A DNA stretch of 64,000 bases from Opitutaceae bacterium (lineage in GTDB: Bacteria; Verrucomicrobiota; Verrucomicrobiia; Opitutales; Opitutaceae). Each line of letters starts with the position of its first letter. The first letter of the stretch is position 1. Shown in pieces: positions 1-8,858 of this stretch. The stretch lies in the NCBI GenBank assembly GCA_027482185.1, contig JAIXWF010000008.1, forward strand, positions 1 through 64,000. The letters run 5' to 3'. A program made the position numbers and the translations under genes. Under the pieces are notes generated by a model. The model was not told the origin of the DNA. It was given only the letters and a program-made list of their open reading frames with translations, and ran no database searches.

Positions 1-91
1 ACTCCGAACTCCGAACTCCGAACTCCGAACTCCGAACTCCGAACTCCGAACTCCGAACTCCGAACTCCGAACTCCGAACTCCGAACTCCGA
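1..91. repeat. Heptamer tandem array (ACTCCGA)13
   Basis: Thirteen perfect head-to-tail copies of ACTCCGA (GTTCGGA-type on the other strand). The array begins at the window edge, so its true length is unknown. It lies 19 bp beyond the stop codon of the small minus-strand gene at 111-431. The same word recurs near 21.2 kb and 33.6 kb. Confidence 0.97.
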
Positions 92-110
92 ACCGCGCGC
101 CCTCCGCGCG

Positions 111-431
111 CTAGGCCGGCATCCACGCCCCGACGCCGACCACTTCCTCGGCCTCGACCTTCTCGTCCGGCAATTCGTTCAGCGGCGCGAAGCGCTCCGA
201 CGTGAAGCCGAGTTCCTGTTCGCCTTGGTGGAAGGGATCGGGCGGGTTGCGCAATTCCTCGAGCAGCAGGCCGACCGTCGCCGTATCCCCGCCCTTCACG
301 ATCTTTTCCCGCCCGAGGAAGACCTCGCGGATGGTATAGATGGTGTCCTTTACCGGCAGCTGCTTGTACAGCGTGCGGATAGTGGGCGAAAACGTATCGT
401 TGATGCAGACGACCTTCTGACCTTTGACCAT
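111..431 (-). CDS. Hypothetical protein, 106 aa
   Basis: I do not recognise a named family. The protein is soluble and acidic toward the C-terminus, with no signal peptide or membrane segment. It opens with MVKGQKVVCIND followed by a KQLPVKDTIYTIREV stretch, which looks like the start of a small beta-rich fold. I have the impression that similar small proteins occur in related bacteria, but this cannot be checked here. It reads away from the sialidase-like gene at 709, and the spacer between them is repeat DNA. The ATG at 429-431 is the first in frame. Its coding character (balanced composition, no Arg/Pro-rich shadow bias) supports a real gene. Confidence 0.7.
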   Translation of the reverse strand: MVKGQKVVCINDTFSPTIRTLYKQLPVKDTIYTIREVFLGREKIVKGGDTATVGLLLEELRNPPDPFHQGEQELGFTSERFAPLNELPDEKVEAEEVVGVGAWMPA

Positions 432-708
432 GGTCCGGAGGAAATCGGAAAAACGGAAATTTGGGAAAGCGGAAAACGCACTCCGGGAAGATTGCGGATT
501 TCGGATTGCGAATCGCGGATTTCGCGAATCGCCACTCTCAGCTCTCAGCTCTCAGCTCTCAGCTCTCAGCTCTCAGCTCTCAGCTCTCAGCTCTCAGCTC
601 TCAGCTCTCAGCTCTCAGCTCTCCCACTTTCCCACTTTCCCGCTTTTCCGCTTTTCCGCTTTTCCGGTCTCCGGTCTCCGCATTCCGGTTCCCCCCCCCG
701 CCCCCCCG
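432..708. repeat. Heptamer-repeat spacer with core (TCTCAGC)12
   Basis: The whole divergent spacer is built of 7-bp words. Degenerate GCGGATT/CGGAAAA-like words run to about 535, then twelve perfect TCTCAGC copies occupy 536-619. Degenerate TTCCCAC, TTTTCCG and TCCGGTC words follow to about 690, ending in a C-rich run before the ATG at 709. No conventional -35/-10 pair stands out, so any promoters for the two flanking genes must lie in or beside repeat DNA. Confidence 0.93.
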
Positions 709-2577
709 ATGTCCTTCCGCCCGCGCCTGCTCCTGTGCCTCGCCCTCGGCGCCGCCTGCCTCCGCGCCGCCGTCCCCGACCCGCGCCATCTGTCCAACGG
801 CCACCTCATCCCGAGCGAGGGGTATGCCGACCAACCCTATGTCGTCCGCACCGACGACGGCGCCTGGCTTTGCGTCATGACCACCGGCACCGGCGTCGAA
901 GGCGCCAAGGGCCAGCACGTCGTCTCCCGCCGCAGCCTCGACCGCGGCAAGACTTGGGAAAACGCCGTCGACCTCGAACCCGCCGCCGGCCCCGAGGCCT
1001 CCTACGCCGTCCTCCTCAAAGTCCCCGGCGGCCGCATCTACGCCTTCTACAACCACAACACCGACCGCGTCCCCGAGGTGAAACGCGAGGACGGCGGCGT
1101 CTACAAACGCGTCGATTCCCTCGGTCACTACGTCTTCAAATACTCCGACGACCACGGCCGCTCCTGGTCCGCCCAACGCCACGAAATCCCGGTCCGTGAA
1201 TTCGACGTCGACCGCGCCAATATCTACGGCGGCCGGATCCGTTTCTTCTGGAACGTCGGCCGGCCCCTCGTGCTCGGCGACGCCGTCCTCTGCGTCCTCC
1301 ACAAGGTCGGCGCCATGGGTCCCGGCTTCTTCGCCCAATCCGAAGGCGCCTTCCTCCGCAGTTCGAATATCCTCACGGAACGCGACCCGACCCGCCTCGT
1401 CTGGGAAACGCTGCCCGCCGGCACCGTCGGCCTCCGCACTCCCGCCGGCGGCGGCCGCGTCGCCGAGGAACAAAGCGTCGTGGCCCTCTCCGACGGCTCC
1501 CTCTTCTGCATCTACCGTACCGTCGACGGCTGGCCCGCCCAAGCCTACAGCCGCGACGGCGGCCGCACCTGGTCGGATCCCGCGTGGGCCACCTACGCGC
1601 CCGGCGGCCCGCGGTTCAAACACCCGCGCGCCGCCAACTTCGTCTGGCGCTGCGCCAACGGCCGCTACCTGTATTGGTTCCACAACCACGGCGGCCCCGC
1701 CATCGCCCGCAAAGCCGCCGACCTCACCGGCCGCTCCGGCAGCCCCTACGACGACCGCAACCCCGCCTGGCTCGCCGCCGGCGTCGAACGCGACGGCCCC
1801 GACGGCAAGATGATCCACTGGTCGCAACCGGAAATCGCGCTCTACGACGACGACCGCTTCGTCCGCCTGAGCTACCCGGACCTGATCGAGGAAGACGGAA
1901 GATTCTACCTCACCGAAACGCAGAAAAACCTCGGCCGCGTCCACGAAGTACCCGCCGATCTCGTCGCCGGCCTCTTCGCCCAATTCGAAAACCGCCGCGT
2001 CGCCGCCGCCAACCTCGCCCTCGATCTCCGCGGCCCCGCTTTGCCGCCGGAGGCCAAGCTGCCCCGCCTCCCCGCCTTCCTCGTCCGCGACAACGCGCGC
2101 CCCGATCACGGCACCAAGGACCTGCGCACCGGCTTCAGCCTCGATTTCTGGCTGTCCGCCGACGCCGTCCCCGCCGGCACCGTCCTCCTCGACAACCGCA
2201 ACGCCGCCGGCGAGGGCTTCGCCGTCGCCGCCACCGCCGCCGGCACCCTGCGCCTCACGCTCCACGACGGCCGCGAGGAATCTTCCTGGGAATGCGACCG
2301 CGGGCTCCTGCCCCCCGGCCGGCCCCATCACGTGGTCGTCACCGTCGACGGCGGACCCAAAATCATCACGTTCGTGATCGACGGCGTCCTCGCCGACGGC
2401 GGCGACGAACGCCAATTCGGCTGGGGCCGCTTCAGCCCCGCACTCCGTTCCGTCCAAGGCGCCGAGACCCTGAGGATCGCGCCCGCCGTCCGCCGTCTCC
2501 GCGTCTACACCCGCGCCCTCCGCACCAGCGAAGCCGTCGGCAACCACCGCGCCGACGCCGAAAATCCCCCGCGCTGA
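709..2577 (+). CDS. Secreted BNR/Asp-box sialidase-like protein with C-terminal LamG-like domain
   Basis: The 622-aa product starts with a signal peptide (MSFRPRLLLCLALGAACLRAA). At least three Asp-box motifs of the S/Y-x-D-x-G-x-T/S-W type are visible: SLDRGKTW near residue 77, YSDDHGRSW near 145 and YSRDGGRTW near 280. These mark a six-bladed sialidase-type propeller. From about residue 475 a segment FSLDFWLSADAVPAGTVLLDN resembles a concanavalin/LamG jelly-roll. Such proteins are usually periplasmic or secreted and bind or cleave glycans. I did not verify the catalytic Arg triad, so true sialidase activity is open. The frame stays open upstream to 424 through translated heptamer repeats; ATG 709 is chosen because it gives a clean signal peptide. 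Confidence 0.82.
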   Translation: MSFRPRLLLCLALGAACLRAAVPDPRHLSNGHLIPSEGYADQPYVVRTDDGAWLCVMTTGTGVEGAKGQHVVSRRSLDRGKTWENAVDLEPAAGPEASYAVLLKVPGGRIYAFYNHNTDRVPEVKREDGGVYKRVDSLGHYVFKYSDDHGRSWSAQRHEIPVREFDVDRANIYGGRIRFFWNVGRPLVLGDAVLCVLHKVGAMGPGFFAQSEGAFLRSSNILTERDPTRLVWETLPAGTVGLRTPAGGGRVAEEQSVVALSDGSLFCIYRTVDGWPAQAYSRDGGRTWSDPAWATYAPGGPRFKHPRAANFVWRCANGRYLYWFHNHGGPAIARKAADLTGRSGSPYDDRNPAWLAAGVERDGPDGKMIHWSQPEIALYDDDRFVRLSYPDLIEEDGRFYLTETQKNLGRVHEVPADLVAGLFAQFENRRVAAANLALDLRGPALPPEAKLPRLPAFLVRDNARPDHGTKDLRTGFSLDFWLSADAVPAGTVLLDNRNAAGEGFAVAATAAGTLRLTLHDGREESSWECDRGLLPPGRPHHVVVTVDGGPKIITFVIDGVLADGGDERQFGWGRFSPALRSVQGAETLRIAPAVRRLRVYTRALRTSEAVGNHRADAENPPR

Positions 2578-2626
2578 AGGCGCCCGGCGCGCCGTCTACG
2601 CGCCTTCTTGTTCCGAGGTTTTTCTC

Positions 2627-2700
2627 TTCGGATCTCCGGTTTCCGGTCTCAGCCCTCCGGTCTTGAAGCACTCCGCGATCCGAAATCCGCCATCCGCACT
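2627..2700. repeat. Degenerate heptamer-word spacer between convergent genes
   Basis: Words such as TCCGGTT/TCCGGTC and ATCCGAA/ATCCGCC repeat with 7-bp spacing between the stop of the sialidase-like gene and the stop of the ArsR regulator. No strong intrinsic terminator is visible. Confidence 0.6.
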
Positions 2701-3030
2701 CTATTCAAAAGCCTCCGCCTGCTTCGAATACTGCTTCTCCAGGCTGCCGCACACCAACTCGCAGAGCTTGTAGATCGAGGGGTCGCTGATCGCGTAGAAC
2801 ACCTGCAGCCCTTCCTTCCGCCGCGACAGCACGTGCGCCTGCGTCAGCGTCTGCAGGTGCCGCGACACGTTCGCCTGCGTGCCGCCCGTCTCCTCCGCCA
2901 GCGCGTTCACGTGCTTCTCCCCCTCGAACAAGGCCTGGATCAGCCGCAGCCGCATCGGCTCCGCCAACACCGCGAAACGCCGCGCCACCAACTCGAGCGC
3001 CGCGTCGGACAAAGGGACCTTTTTCGCCAT
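2701..3030 (-). CDS. ArsR/SmtB-family winged-helix repressor
   Basis: The 109-aa product has the ArsR fold: LAEPMRLRLIQAL in the first helices, TGGTQANVSRHLQTL as recognition helix near residues 48-63, and a beta wing RRKEGLQVFYAI. Its only cysteines are C90 and C94 in the C-terminal helix (KLCELVC). It lacks the CxC metal site in the alpha-3 helix. Cysteines in the last helix recall sulfur-sensing relatives (SqrR/BigR), although those pair an alpha-2 with an alpha-5 Cys. The gene diverges from a sulfur-type operon and an operator palindrome lies between them, so autoregulation and control of that operon are inferred. An earlier ATG at 3057 would add nine residues but sits in the promoter, so 3030 is preferred. 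Confidence 0.88.
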   Translation of the reverse strand: MAKKVPLSDAALELVARRFAVLAEPMRLRLIQALFEGEKHVNALAEETGGTQANVSRHLQTLTQAHVLSRRKEGLQVFYAISDPSIYKLCELVCGSLEKQYSKQAEAFE

Positions 3031-3050
3031 GCCGGAAGAAAAACAGAGAC

Positions 3051-3095
3051 TTGACATGTCGGCAACTATATGCGTATATGCTCATATTAAGTCAA
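3051..3095. promoter_or_regulatory. Overlapping divergent promoters with ArsR-type operator
   Basis: On the plus strand TTGACA (3051-3056) and TATATG (3075-3080) are separated by 18 bp. On the minus strand TTGACT (complement of 3090-3095) and CATATA (complement of 3067-3072) are separated by 17 bp. The inverted repeat ATATG-N10-CATAT (3068-3087) covers both -10 regions and resembles the AT-rich imperfect palindromes bound by ArsR/SmtB dimers. One repressor dimer could silence both directions. Seen directly: the motifs and spacing. Inferred: function. Confidence 0.68.
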
Positions 3096-3105
3096 TCCTT
3101 CCCCC

Positions 3106-3336
3106 ATGAAAACCGATTCCCTCATCCGCCTCCTCGCCGGTACCGTCACCCTCGCCGGCACCGCCCTCGCCCACTTTGTCCACCCGGCCTGGCTCCTCCT
3201 GCCGGCTTTCGCCGGCTTCAACCTCATCCAGTCCGTCTTCACCGGCTTCTGCCCGCCCACCTTGATCCTCCGCAAGCTCGGCTGGGTCGACGCCGACGAT
3301 GTCATCCATTGGGGCGGCCGCCGGGATGCCGCCTGA
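3106..3336 (+). CDS. DUF2892 membrane protein (YgaP-tail-like)
   Basis: A 76-aa protein with two hydrophobic segments (about 8-22 and 26-45) and the family motif GFCPPTLILRKLG, as in the C-terminal membrane part of YgaP-type rhodaneses. DUF2892 proteins are commonly found with rhodanese, ArsR and YeeE/YedE genes and are thought to act in persulfide or thiosulfate handling at the inner membrane. It is the first gene of the operon, 18 bp downstream of the operator. No Shine-Dalgarno is obvious. A second DUF2892 lies at 9505. Confidence 0.86.
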   Translation: MKTDSLIRLLAGTVTLAGTALAHFVHPAWLLLPAFAGFNLIQSVFTGFCPPTLILRKLGWVDADDVIHWGGRRDAA

Positions 3337-3471
3337 GCCGAACCCCTGCGGCGGGGAGCAAGGCCGAACCGTCTCCGCGACCCGCCCCATGGCAAAGTCC
3401 TGTGCCCTCGGATGGATCGAGCTCCCGATCCTCCACTTTCAACTCTCACCGGCATGATCCCGCCTGATCCC

Positions 3472-4506
3472 ATGCGCTTCCGCCTCCGCCTGCTCGCCGT
3501 CGGCCTCGCCGTCGCCGCCACCCTCGGCGCCTGTCGGCGCCCGGATCCCGCCCAGCCCGCGGGCATCGCCGGTCCGGCCGTCCGCGTCGAACTCGCCCCG
3601 GTCGCCGTCGTCACCGCACCCGCCGCCCTCGCCACCACCGGCACCGTCCGCGCCGTCCGCCGCGCCACCCTCGCCGCCCGCGTCGCCGGCACGGTCGCCA
3701 CCCTCCCCGTCACCCTCGGCGCCGCCGTCCCGGCCGGCGCCGTTCTCCTCACCATCTCCGCCGACGAAACCGTCGCCCGCGTCACCCAAACCCGCGCCCT
3801 GCTCGCCCAGGTGGAACGCGAACTCGACCGCGAACGCCGCCTCCTCGCCTCCGGCGCCGGCACCCGCGAGGTCGTCCGCACCCTCGAGGACCGCCTCGCC
3901 CAGACCCGCGCCGCCCTCGCCGAAATCGAAACCCTCGCCGCCTACGCCGTCGTCCGCGCCCCCTTCGCCGGCACCATCGCCCGCAAACACGTCGAAGTCG
4001 GCGATTTCGCCGCTCCCGGCGCCCCGCTCCTCCAACTCGAGGGCACCGCCGATTTCGAAATCGAAGTCGGCCTCCCCGAGTCCGCCGGCTCCGCCTTGGC
4101 CCTCGGCACTTCCCTCGCAGTCGAGATTCCCGCCGTCGGCCTCGCCTTCACCGCCCCCGTCGCGGAACTGTCCTCGGCCGCCGATCCCGCCGTCCGCCAG
4201 CTGCTCGCCAAACTCGCCGTCCCGCCCGGCACCGCCGTCCGGCCCGGCCAATTCGCCCGCGTGACGTTTCCCGGCGCCCCGGCCACCTCCCTGCGCGTGC
4301 CCGCGTCGGCCGTCTCCGTGCACGGCCAGATGGAACGTGTCTTCGTCGTCGGCCCCGGGCCGCGCGCCGAACTCCGGCTCGTGAAGACCGGCGCCCGTCA
4401 CGGCGACTTGATCGAGATCGCCGCCGGCCTCGATTCCGCCGATCGCGTCATCGTCAACCCGCCCGCCACGCTCCGCGACGGCCAGCCGGTCGCCGTTGCC
4501 CCATGA
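3472..4506 (+). CDS. RND efflux periplasmic adaptor (membrane fusion lipoprotein)
   Basis: The 344-aa protein starts with a lipoprotein signal ending LGAC (lipidated Cys 21). It then shows the adaptor plan: biotinyl-lipoyl-like half ([18 protein letters not shown]), a helical hairpin rich in Glu/Arg, the returning half [20 protein letters not shown], a beta-barrel, and a membrane-proximal end with the [20 protein letters not shown] motif. It would bridge the inner-membrane pump to an outer-membrane channel. Its stop overlaps the pump ATG by 4 bp, so the two are translationally coupled. ATG 3454 is an alternative start that would spoil the signal peptide. No outer-membrane factor is encoded nearby. 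Confidence 0.9.
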   Translation: MRFRLRLLAVGLAVAATLGACRRPDPAQPAGIAGPAVRVELAPVAVVTAPAALATTGTVRAVRRATLAARVAGTVATLPVTLGAAVPAGAVLLTISADETVARVTQTRALLAQVERELDRERRLLASGAGTREVVRTLEDRLAQTRAALAEIETLAAYAVVRAPFAGTIARKHVEVGDFAAPGAPLLQLEGTADFEIEVGLPESAGSALALGTSLAVEIPAVGLAFTAPVAELSSAADPAVRQLLAKLAVPPGTAVRPGQFARVTFPGAPATSLRVPASAVSVHGQMERVFVVGPGPRAELRLVKTGARHGDLIEIAAGLDSADRVIVNPPATLRDGQPVAVAP

Positions 4507-7500
4507 ACGTGCCCGCGCCCGCCGCGCCCGCGCCCGGTTTCGCCGGCCGCCTCGCCGGTCTCTTCGCCACCTCGAAGCTGACGCCGATCGCCGTCCTCGC
4601 CTCGATTCTCCTCGGTCTTTTCGCCGTCGTCATGCTCCCCCGCGAGGAGGAGCCCCAGATCAAGGTGCCGATGGTCGACCTCTTCGTCGGCCTGCCCGGC
4701 GCCACCGCCGTCGAAGTCGAAAACCGCCTCACCCGCCCGCTGGAAAAGCTCCTTTGGGAGATTCCGGGCGTCGAATATCTCTACTCCACCACCGGCCCCG
4801 GCTCCGCCCTCGTCATCGTCCGCTTCAAGGTCGGCACCCCGCTCGAAGACGCCCTCGTCCGGCTGAACCTGAAACTGCAGGCCAACGTCGACCGCATCCC
4901 CGTCGGCTCCACCCCGCCGCTCGTCAAACCGCGCACGATCGACGATGTCCCCGTCCTCGCCCTCACCCTCCACAGCGCCACCCGCAGCCACCTCGAACTC
5001 CGCCGCCTCGCCGCCCAGGTCGACGACACCGTCAAGGCCGTCCCCGAAGTCGCCGAAACCGTCCTCATCGGCGGCACCCGCCGCGCCGTCCGCATCGCCC
5101 TCGATCCCGCCGCCCTCGCCGCCCGCCGGCTCTCGCCCGCGGACCTGATCCCCGTCCTGCAACAGGCCAACCGGCCCCTCCACGCCGGTTCCCGTCCCTT
5201 CGCCAACTCAGAGGTGCTGCTCGAAACCGGCACGTTTCTCCGCGATGCCGCCGATATCGGCGCCCTCGTCGTCGGCGTCGCCGCCGGCCGGCCCGTCTAC
5301 CTGCGCGACGTCGCCGCCGTCGCCGATACCGCCGCCGAACCCGCCGACTACGTCCTCCACGGCCGCGGCGGCCCCGCGGCCCCGGCCGGCGTCGAGGCCG
5401 CCGTCACCCTCAGCATCGCAAAGCGGCCCGGCGCCAACGCCATCGATGTCGTCGAGCAGGTTCTCGCCCGCGTCGCCGGCCTCCGCGGCTCCCTCCTGCC
5501 CGCCGATGTCGCCGTCGCCGTCACCCGCGACTACGGCCACACCGCCGCCGAGAAAAGCAACGAACTCCTCCTCCACATGGGCATCGCCGTCTTCGGCGTC
5601 GCCCTGCTCATCCTGCTCTTTCTCGGCTGGCGCGAATCGCTCGTCGTCCTCCTCGCGATCCCGTCGACCCTGGCGCTCACGCTGCTCGTGTTCTACCTTT
5701 ACGGATACACGCTCAACCGCATCACGCTCTTCGCGCTGATCTTCTCCATCGGCATCCTCGTGGACGACGCGATCGTCGTGGTGGAAAACATCGTCCGCCA
5801 TCTCCGCCTGCCCGGCGCGGCGCGGAAACCCCTCGCGCAGGTCGCGCTCGAGGCCGTCGACGAAGTCGGCAATCCCACCCTCCTCGCCACCTGGGCCGTC
5901 ATCGCCGCCATCCTCCCGATGGCCTTCGTCGGCGGCCTGATGGGCCCCTACATGCGGCCGATCCCGATCGGCTCGACCGCCGCGATGCTCTTCTCGATCG
6001 CGATCGCGTTCACCGTCACGCCCTGGGCCGCCATCCGCGTGCTCCGCCGCCGCACCGCCGCCCTCGCCGGTCCCGCCGCCGTCGACGACGGCCACGACCA
6101 TCCCCCGTCCGACTGGTTCACGCGGCTCTACTACCGCATCATGGGCCCCTTGCTGGACCGCCCGCGCTGGCGCTGGACGTTCCTCGCCGCCATCGGCGGC
6201 CTCCTCCTCGCCGCCGTCGGCTTCGTGCTCACCGGCGCCGTCACGATCAAGATGCTGCCCTTCGACAACAAATCGGAGTTCCAGATCGTCCTCAACACCC
6301 CCGAGGGCACCACGCTCGAACAGACCGCCCGCATCGCCCGCGAAATGGCCGACGCCGTGCGCACCGCCCCCGAAGTCCGCGATTTCCAGATCTACGCCGG
6401 CACCGCCGCCCCGTTCAATTTCAACGGCCTCGTCCGCCATTCCTACCTGCGCCGCGGCCCCAATGTCGCCGACATCCAGGTCAACCTCGTCGAGAAATCC
6501 CTCCGCGCCGACCAAAGCCACGCCGTCGCCGTCCGTCTCCGCCCCCTCGTCGCCGCCATCGCGAAGAAATACGGCGCCGCCGTCGCCGTGTCCGAGGTGC
6601 CGCCCGGCCCGCCCGTGCTCCAGTCGCTCGTCGCCGAAATCTACGGCCCCGACGACAATCTCCGCCTCGCCCTTGCCCGCGAGGTCCGCGGCATCATGGA
6701 ACGCACGCCGGGCGTCGTCGACCTCGACTGGTTCGTCGAGGACGAACAGCCCAAGGTCCGCTACGTCGTCGACCGCGCCAAGGCCGCCCTCCACGGCGTG
6801 AGCGAAGCCGCCATCGCCCGCACCCTCGCCCTCGCCGCCCAAGGCAGCACCGTCGATCTCTTTCACGCCCCGGCCGAACGCGAGGACGTGCCCATCGTGC
6901 TCGAACTGCCCGCCGCGGCCCGCGCCCAACCCGAGTCGCTCCTCGCCCTCCAGGTCCGCGCCGACCTCCTGCCCGCCGCCCTCGACGCCGCCGCCCCGCT
7001 CGTGCCGCTCTCCGAACTCGTTCGCCTCGAACGCACCGCCGGCGAACGCCTGCGCTACCGCAAAAATCTCCGGCCCGTCACCTACGTCACCGCCGATGTC
7101 GCCGGCGCCGTCGAAAGTCCCGCCTACGCGCTCTTCGGCATCGACCGCGCCGTCCGCGCCCTCGACGCCCGCCGCTTCGGCGCCCCCGATTCCGCCCTCC
7201 CGATCTATCACCTCGAGGTCCCGCCCGACGGCCAGGTCCCGGCCCTCAAATGGGACGGCGAATGGCACATCACCCTCGAGGTCTTCCGCGACCTCGGCCT
7301 CGCCTTCGCCGCCGTGCTCGTGCTTATCGCCATGCTCATGGTCGGCTGGTTCCGCAGCTACGTCACCCCGCTCGTCGTGATGGCCGCGATCCCGTTTTCC
7401 CTCATCGGCATTCTGCCCGCCCACTGGGCCCTCGGCGCGTTCTTCACCGCCACGTCGATGATCGGCTTCATGGCCGGCGCCGGGATCGTGGTCCGGAATT

Positions 7501-7769
7501 CCATCATCCTCGTCGACTTCATCGAACTCCGCCGCAGCCACGGGCTCCCGCTCCGCGACGCCGTCATCGAGGCCGGCGCCGTGCGCTTCCGCCCGATGCT
7601 CCTCACCGCCCTCGCCGTCGTCGTCGGCGCCGGCGTCATCCTCGCGGATCCCATCTTCCAGGGCCTCGCGATCAGCCTGATGTTCGGGGAAATCGCCTCG
7701 CTGCTCATCAGCCGCCTCGCCGTGCCCGTGCTCTACTTCATGACCAACCGCGACCCCGCCGCCGCATGA
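4503..7769 (+). CDS. RND-family inner-membrane efflux permease (AcrB type)
   Basis: The 1088-aa length and architecture match the ACR_tran family: an N-terminal membrane helix ([19 protein letters not shown]), two large periplasmic loops, and two groups of membrane helices near 340-520 and 915-1080. The proton-relay motif [13 protein letters not shown] is present around residues 417-429, with the Asp pair typical of hydrophobe/amphiphile (HAE-type) pumps. The gene overlaps the adaptor upstream and the rhodanese downstream by ATGA junctions. Location inside a sulfur operon suggests export of a sulfur-related toxic compound rather than an antibiotic; this is inference. Metal (HME) pumps are less likely on the helix-4 motif. 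Confidence 0.92.
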   Translation: MNVPAPAAPAPGFAGRLAGLFATSKLTPIAVLASILLGLFAVVMLPREEEPQIKVPMVDLFVGLPGATAVEVENRLTRPLEKLLWEIPGVEYLYSTTGPGSALVIVRFKVGTPLEDALVRLNLKLQANVDRIPVGSTPPLVKPRTIDDVPVLALTLHSATRSHLELRRLAAQVDDTVKAVPEVAETVLIGGTRRAVRIALDPAALAARRLSPADLIPVLQQANRPLHAGSRPFANSEVLLETGTFLRDAADIGALVVGVAAGRPVYLRDVAAVADTAAEPADYVLHGRGGPAAPAGVEAAVTLSIAKRPGANAIDVVEQVLARVAGLRGSLLPADVAVAVTRDYGHTAAEKSNELLLHMGIAVFGVALLILLFLGWRESLVVLLAIPSTLALTLLVFYLYGYTLNRITLFALIFSIGILVDDAIVVVENIVRHLRLPGAARKPLAQVALEAVDEVGNPTLLATWAVIAAILPMAFVGGLMGPYMRPIPIGSTAAMLFSIAIAFTVTPWAAIRVLRRRTAALAGPAAVDDGHDHPPSDWFTRLYYRIMGPLLDRPRWRWTFLAAIGGLLLAAVGFVLTGAVTIKMLPFDNKSEFQIVLNTPEGTTLEQTARIAREMADAVRTAPEVRDFQIYAGTAAPFNFNGLVRHSYLRRGPNVADIQVNLVEKSLRADQSHAVAVRLRPLVAAIAKKYGAAVAVSEVPPGPPVLQSLVAEIYGPDDNLRLALAREVRGIMERTPGVVDLDWFVEDEQPKVRYVVDRAKAALHGVSEAAIARTLALAAQGSTVDLFHAPAEREDVPIVLELPAAARAQPESLLALQVRADLLPAALDAAAPLVPLSELVRLERTAGERLRYRKNLRPVTYVTADVAGAVESPAYALFGIDRAVRALDARRFGAPDSALPIYHLEVPPDGQVPALKWDGEWHITLEVFRDLGLAFAAVLVLIAMLMVGWFRSYVTPLVVMAAIPFSLIGILPAHWALGAFFTATSMIGFMAGAGIVVRNSIILVDFIELRRSHGLPLRDAVIEAGAVRFRPMLLTALAVVVGAGVILADPIFQGLAISLMFGEIASLLISRLAVPVLYFMTNRDPAAA

Positions 7770-8140
7770 AATTCACGCAAATCCTCAAAGCCATGTTCAC
7801 TCCCGCCATCCGCCTCCCCGCCGCCGAATGCTTCGCCCGCGTCGGCAAAGGCGCCGCCGTCCTCGTCGATGTCCGCGAACCCTCCGAGTGGACCGACGGC
7901 GTCGCCGACCTCGCCGCCCTCCTCCCCCTGAGCAACCTCAACGGCGACCGCAAACTCTGGGATCCTTTCCTCGCCGCGCAACGCACCGCCGGCCGCGAGA
8001 TCCTCGTCTACTGCGCCGCCGGCGGCCGCTCCGCCCTCGTCGCCAAAGCCCTCGCCGCCGAAGGCTACCGCGTCGCCAACGTCGGCAGCCTCAAGGAATG
8101 GTCCGCCGCCGGCTGGAAAATCGTCCCGCCCGCCCCCTGA
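7766..8140 (+). CDS. Single-domain rhodanese-like sulfurtransferase
   Basis: A 124-aa cytosolic protein with a rhodanese domain: [11 protein letters not shown] in the N-terminal part and the active-site loop C83-AAGGRS, followed by the usual [18 protein letters not shown] ending. The catalytic Cys would carry a persulfide. The six-residue loop fits sulfur-acting rhodaneses rather than Cdc25-type phosphatases, which have seven. It overlaps the RND pump by 4 bp, which ties the pump to persulfide or thiosulfate metabolism. The start ATG at 7766 gives [13 protein letters not shown] before the domain. Confidence 0.9.
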   Translation: MKFTQILKAMFTPAIRLPAAECFARVGKGAAVLVDVREPSEWTDGVADLAALLPLSNLNGDRKLWDPFLAAQRTAGREILVYCAAGGRSALVAKALAAEGYRVANVGSLKEWSAAGWKIVPPAP

Positions 8141-8149
8141 CCTCCGCTC

Positions 8150-8270
8150 GATTTACGAATTGGGAATTACGAATTACGAACTCCGCCTTCTGGCTTTCGG
8201 TATCCATTTTCCGAATTCCGTTTTCCCCCGTTTCTCAGTTTTCCGCTTTCCCGATTTTCTTCTTTTCCTC
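8150..8270. repeat. Heptamer-word spacer inside the sulfur operon
   Basis: Words of the ATTACGA, TTTCCGA and TTTTCCG type repeat with about 7-bp period between the rhodanese and the first YeeE-like gene. The pyrimidine-rich 3' part runs up to the next ATG. No terminator hairpin is apparent, so transcription could continue through. Confidence 0.65.
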
Positions 8271-8276
8271 CGCCCC

Positions 8277-8810
8277 ATGTCCTTCCTCCGCCGCCCCCGT
8301 TGGAACCCCTACGCCGTCGGCGCCGCCATCGGCGTCCTGAGTTGGACGGTCTTCGCCCTCGTCGACAAACCGCTCGGCGTCACCACCGCGCTCACCGGTC
8401 TCGCCGGCGCCTGCGCCGCGCCGTTCGTCGGGGCCGACACCGTCGCCGCCAACGCCTACTTCAAGCAGCACGTCTTCAAGGCCGACTACGGCCTGCTCTT
8501 CCTCGGCGGCATCGCCCTCGGCGCCCTGCTTTCCGCCGCGCTCTCCGGCTCGCTCCGCGCCGAAGCCGTGCCCGCCGTCTGGCGCGAACGCTTCGGCCCT
8601 TCCGTCGCCAAACGCTTCGCCGCCGCCTTCGTCGGCGGGGTGCTCGCGATGTTCGGCGCCCGCCTCGCCGACGGTTGCACCAGCGGCAACGGCATCAGCG
8701 GCAGTCTCCAGCTCGCCGTCGGCGGCTGGACCTTCTTCCTCACCCTCTTCGCCAGCGGCCTCGTCACCGCCGCCGTCCTCTTCGGCCTCCCCCGCTCCCC
8801 CAAGGCCTGA
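8277..8810 (+). CDS. YeeE/YedE-type half-size membrane protein (first half)
   Basis: A 177-aa protein with four or five hydrophobic segments and the signature GARLADGCTSGNGISG containing C134. This motif marks the sulfur-transport (YeeE/YedE, TsuA) family, in which full-length members of about 350 aa import thiosulfate using conserved cysteines. Here the family is split into two adjacent half-size genes (this and 8859), which would have to pair. Membership is clear from the motif; substrate (thiosulfate or another sulfane-sulfur species) is inferred from the family and the rhodanese neighbour. Confidence 0.88.
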   Translation: MSFLRRPRWNPYAVGAAIGVLSWTVFALVDKPLGVTTALTGLAGACAAPFVGADTVAANAYFKQHVFKADYGLLFLGGIALGALLSAALSGSLRAEAVPAVWRERFGPSVAKRFAAAFVGGVLAMFGARLADGCTSGNGISGSLQLAVGGWTFFLTLFASGLVTAAVLFGLPRSPKA

Positions 8811-8815
8811 CGCCG

Positions 8816-8858
8816 CCCGTTTCCCACTTTTCCAATCTTCCGCTTTCCCAATTTTCCG
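8816..8858. repeat. Heptamer words between the two YeeE-like genes
   Basis: About 43 bp of TTTCCCA/TTTTCCA/TTCCGCT words with 7-bp spacing separate the two half-size transporter genes, in the same style as the spacer at 8150-8270. Confidence 0.6.

Noticed and set aside
536-619. Possible CRISPR array
   Set aside because: Units are 7 bp with no unique spacers and no cas genes nearby.
424-708. Upstream in-frame extension of the sialidase-like gene (95 codons)
   Set aside because: It translates heptamer repeats into a 7-residue repeat and would bury the signal peptide at ATG 709.
601-2547. 648-codon minus-strand open frame opposite the sialidase-like gene
   Set aside because: Gly/Ala/Asp/Glu-rich composition with no domain; typical antisense shadow in GC-rich DNA.
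3031-3057. Nine-residue N-terminal extension of the ArsR regulator (ATG 3057)
   Set aside because: The segment reaches into the TTGACA promoter element, and the conserved fold starts after MAKKVP.
4496-7760. Arg/Pro-rich open frame overlapping the RND pump
   Set aside because: It is a shadow frame of the GC-rich pump gene; only its last 124 codons (rhodanese) are real.
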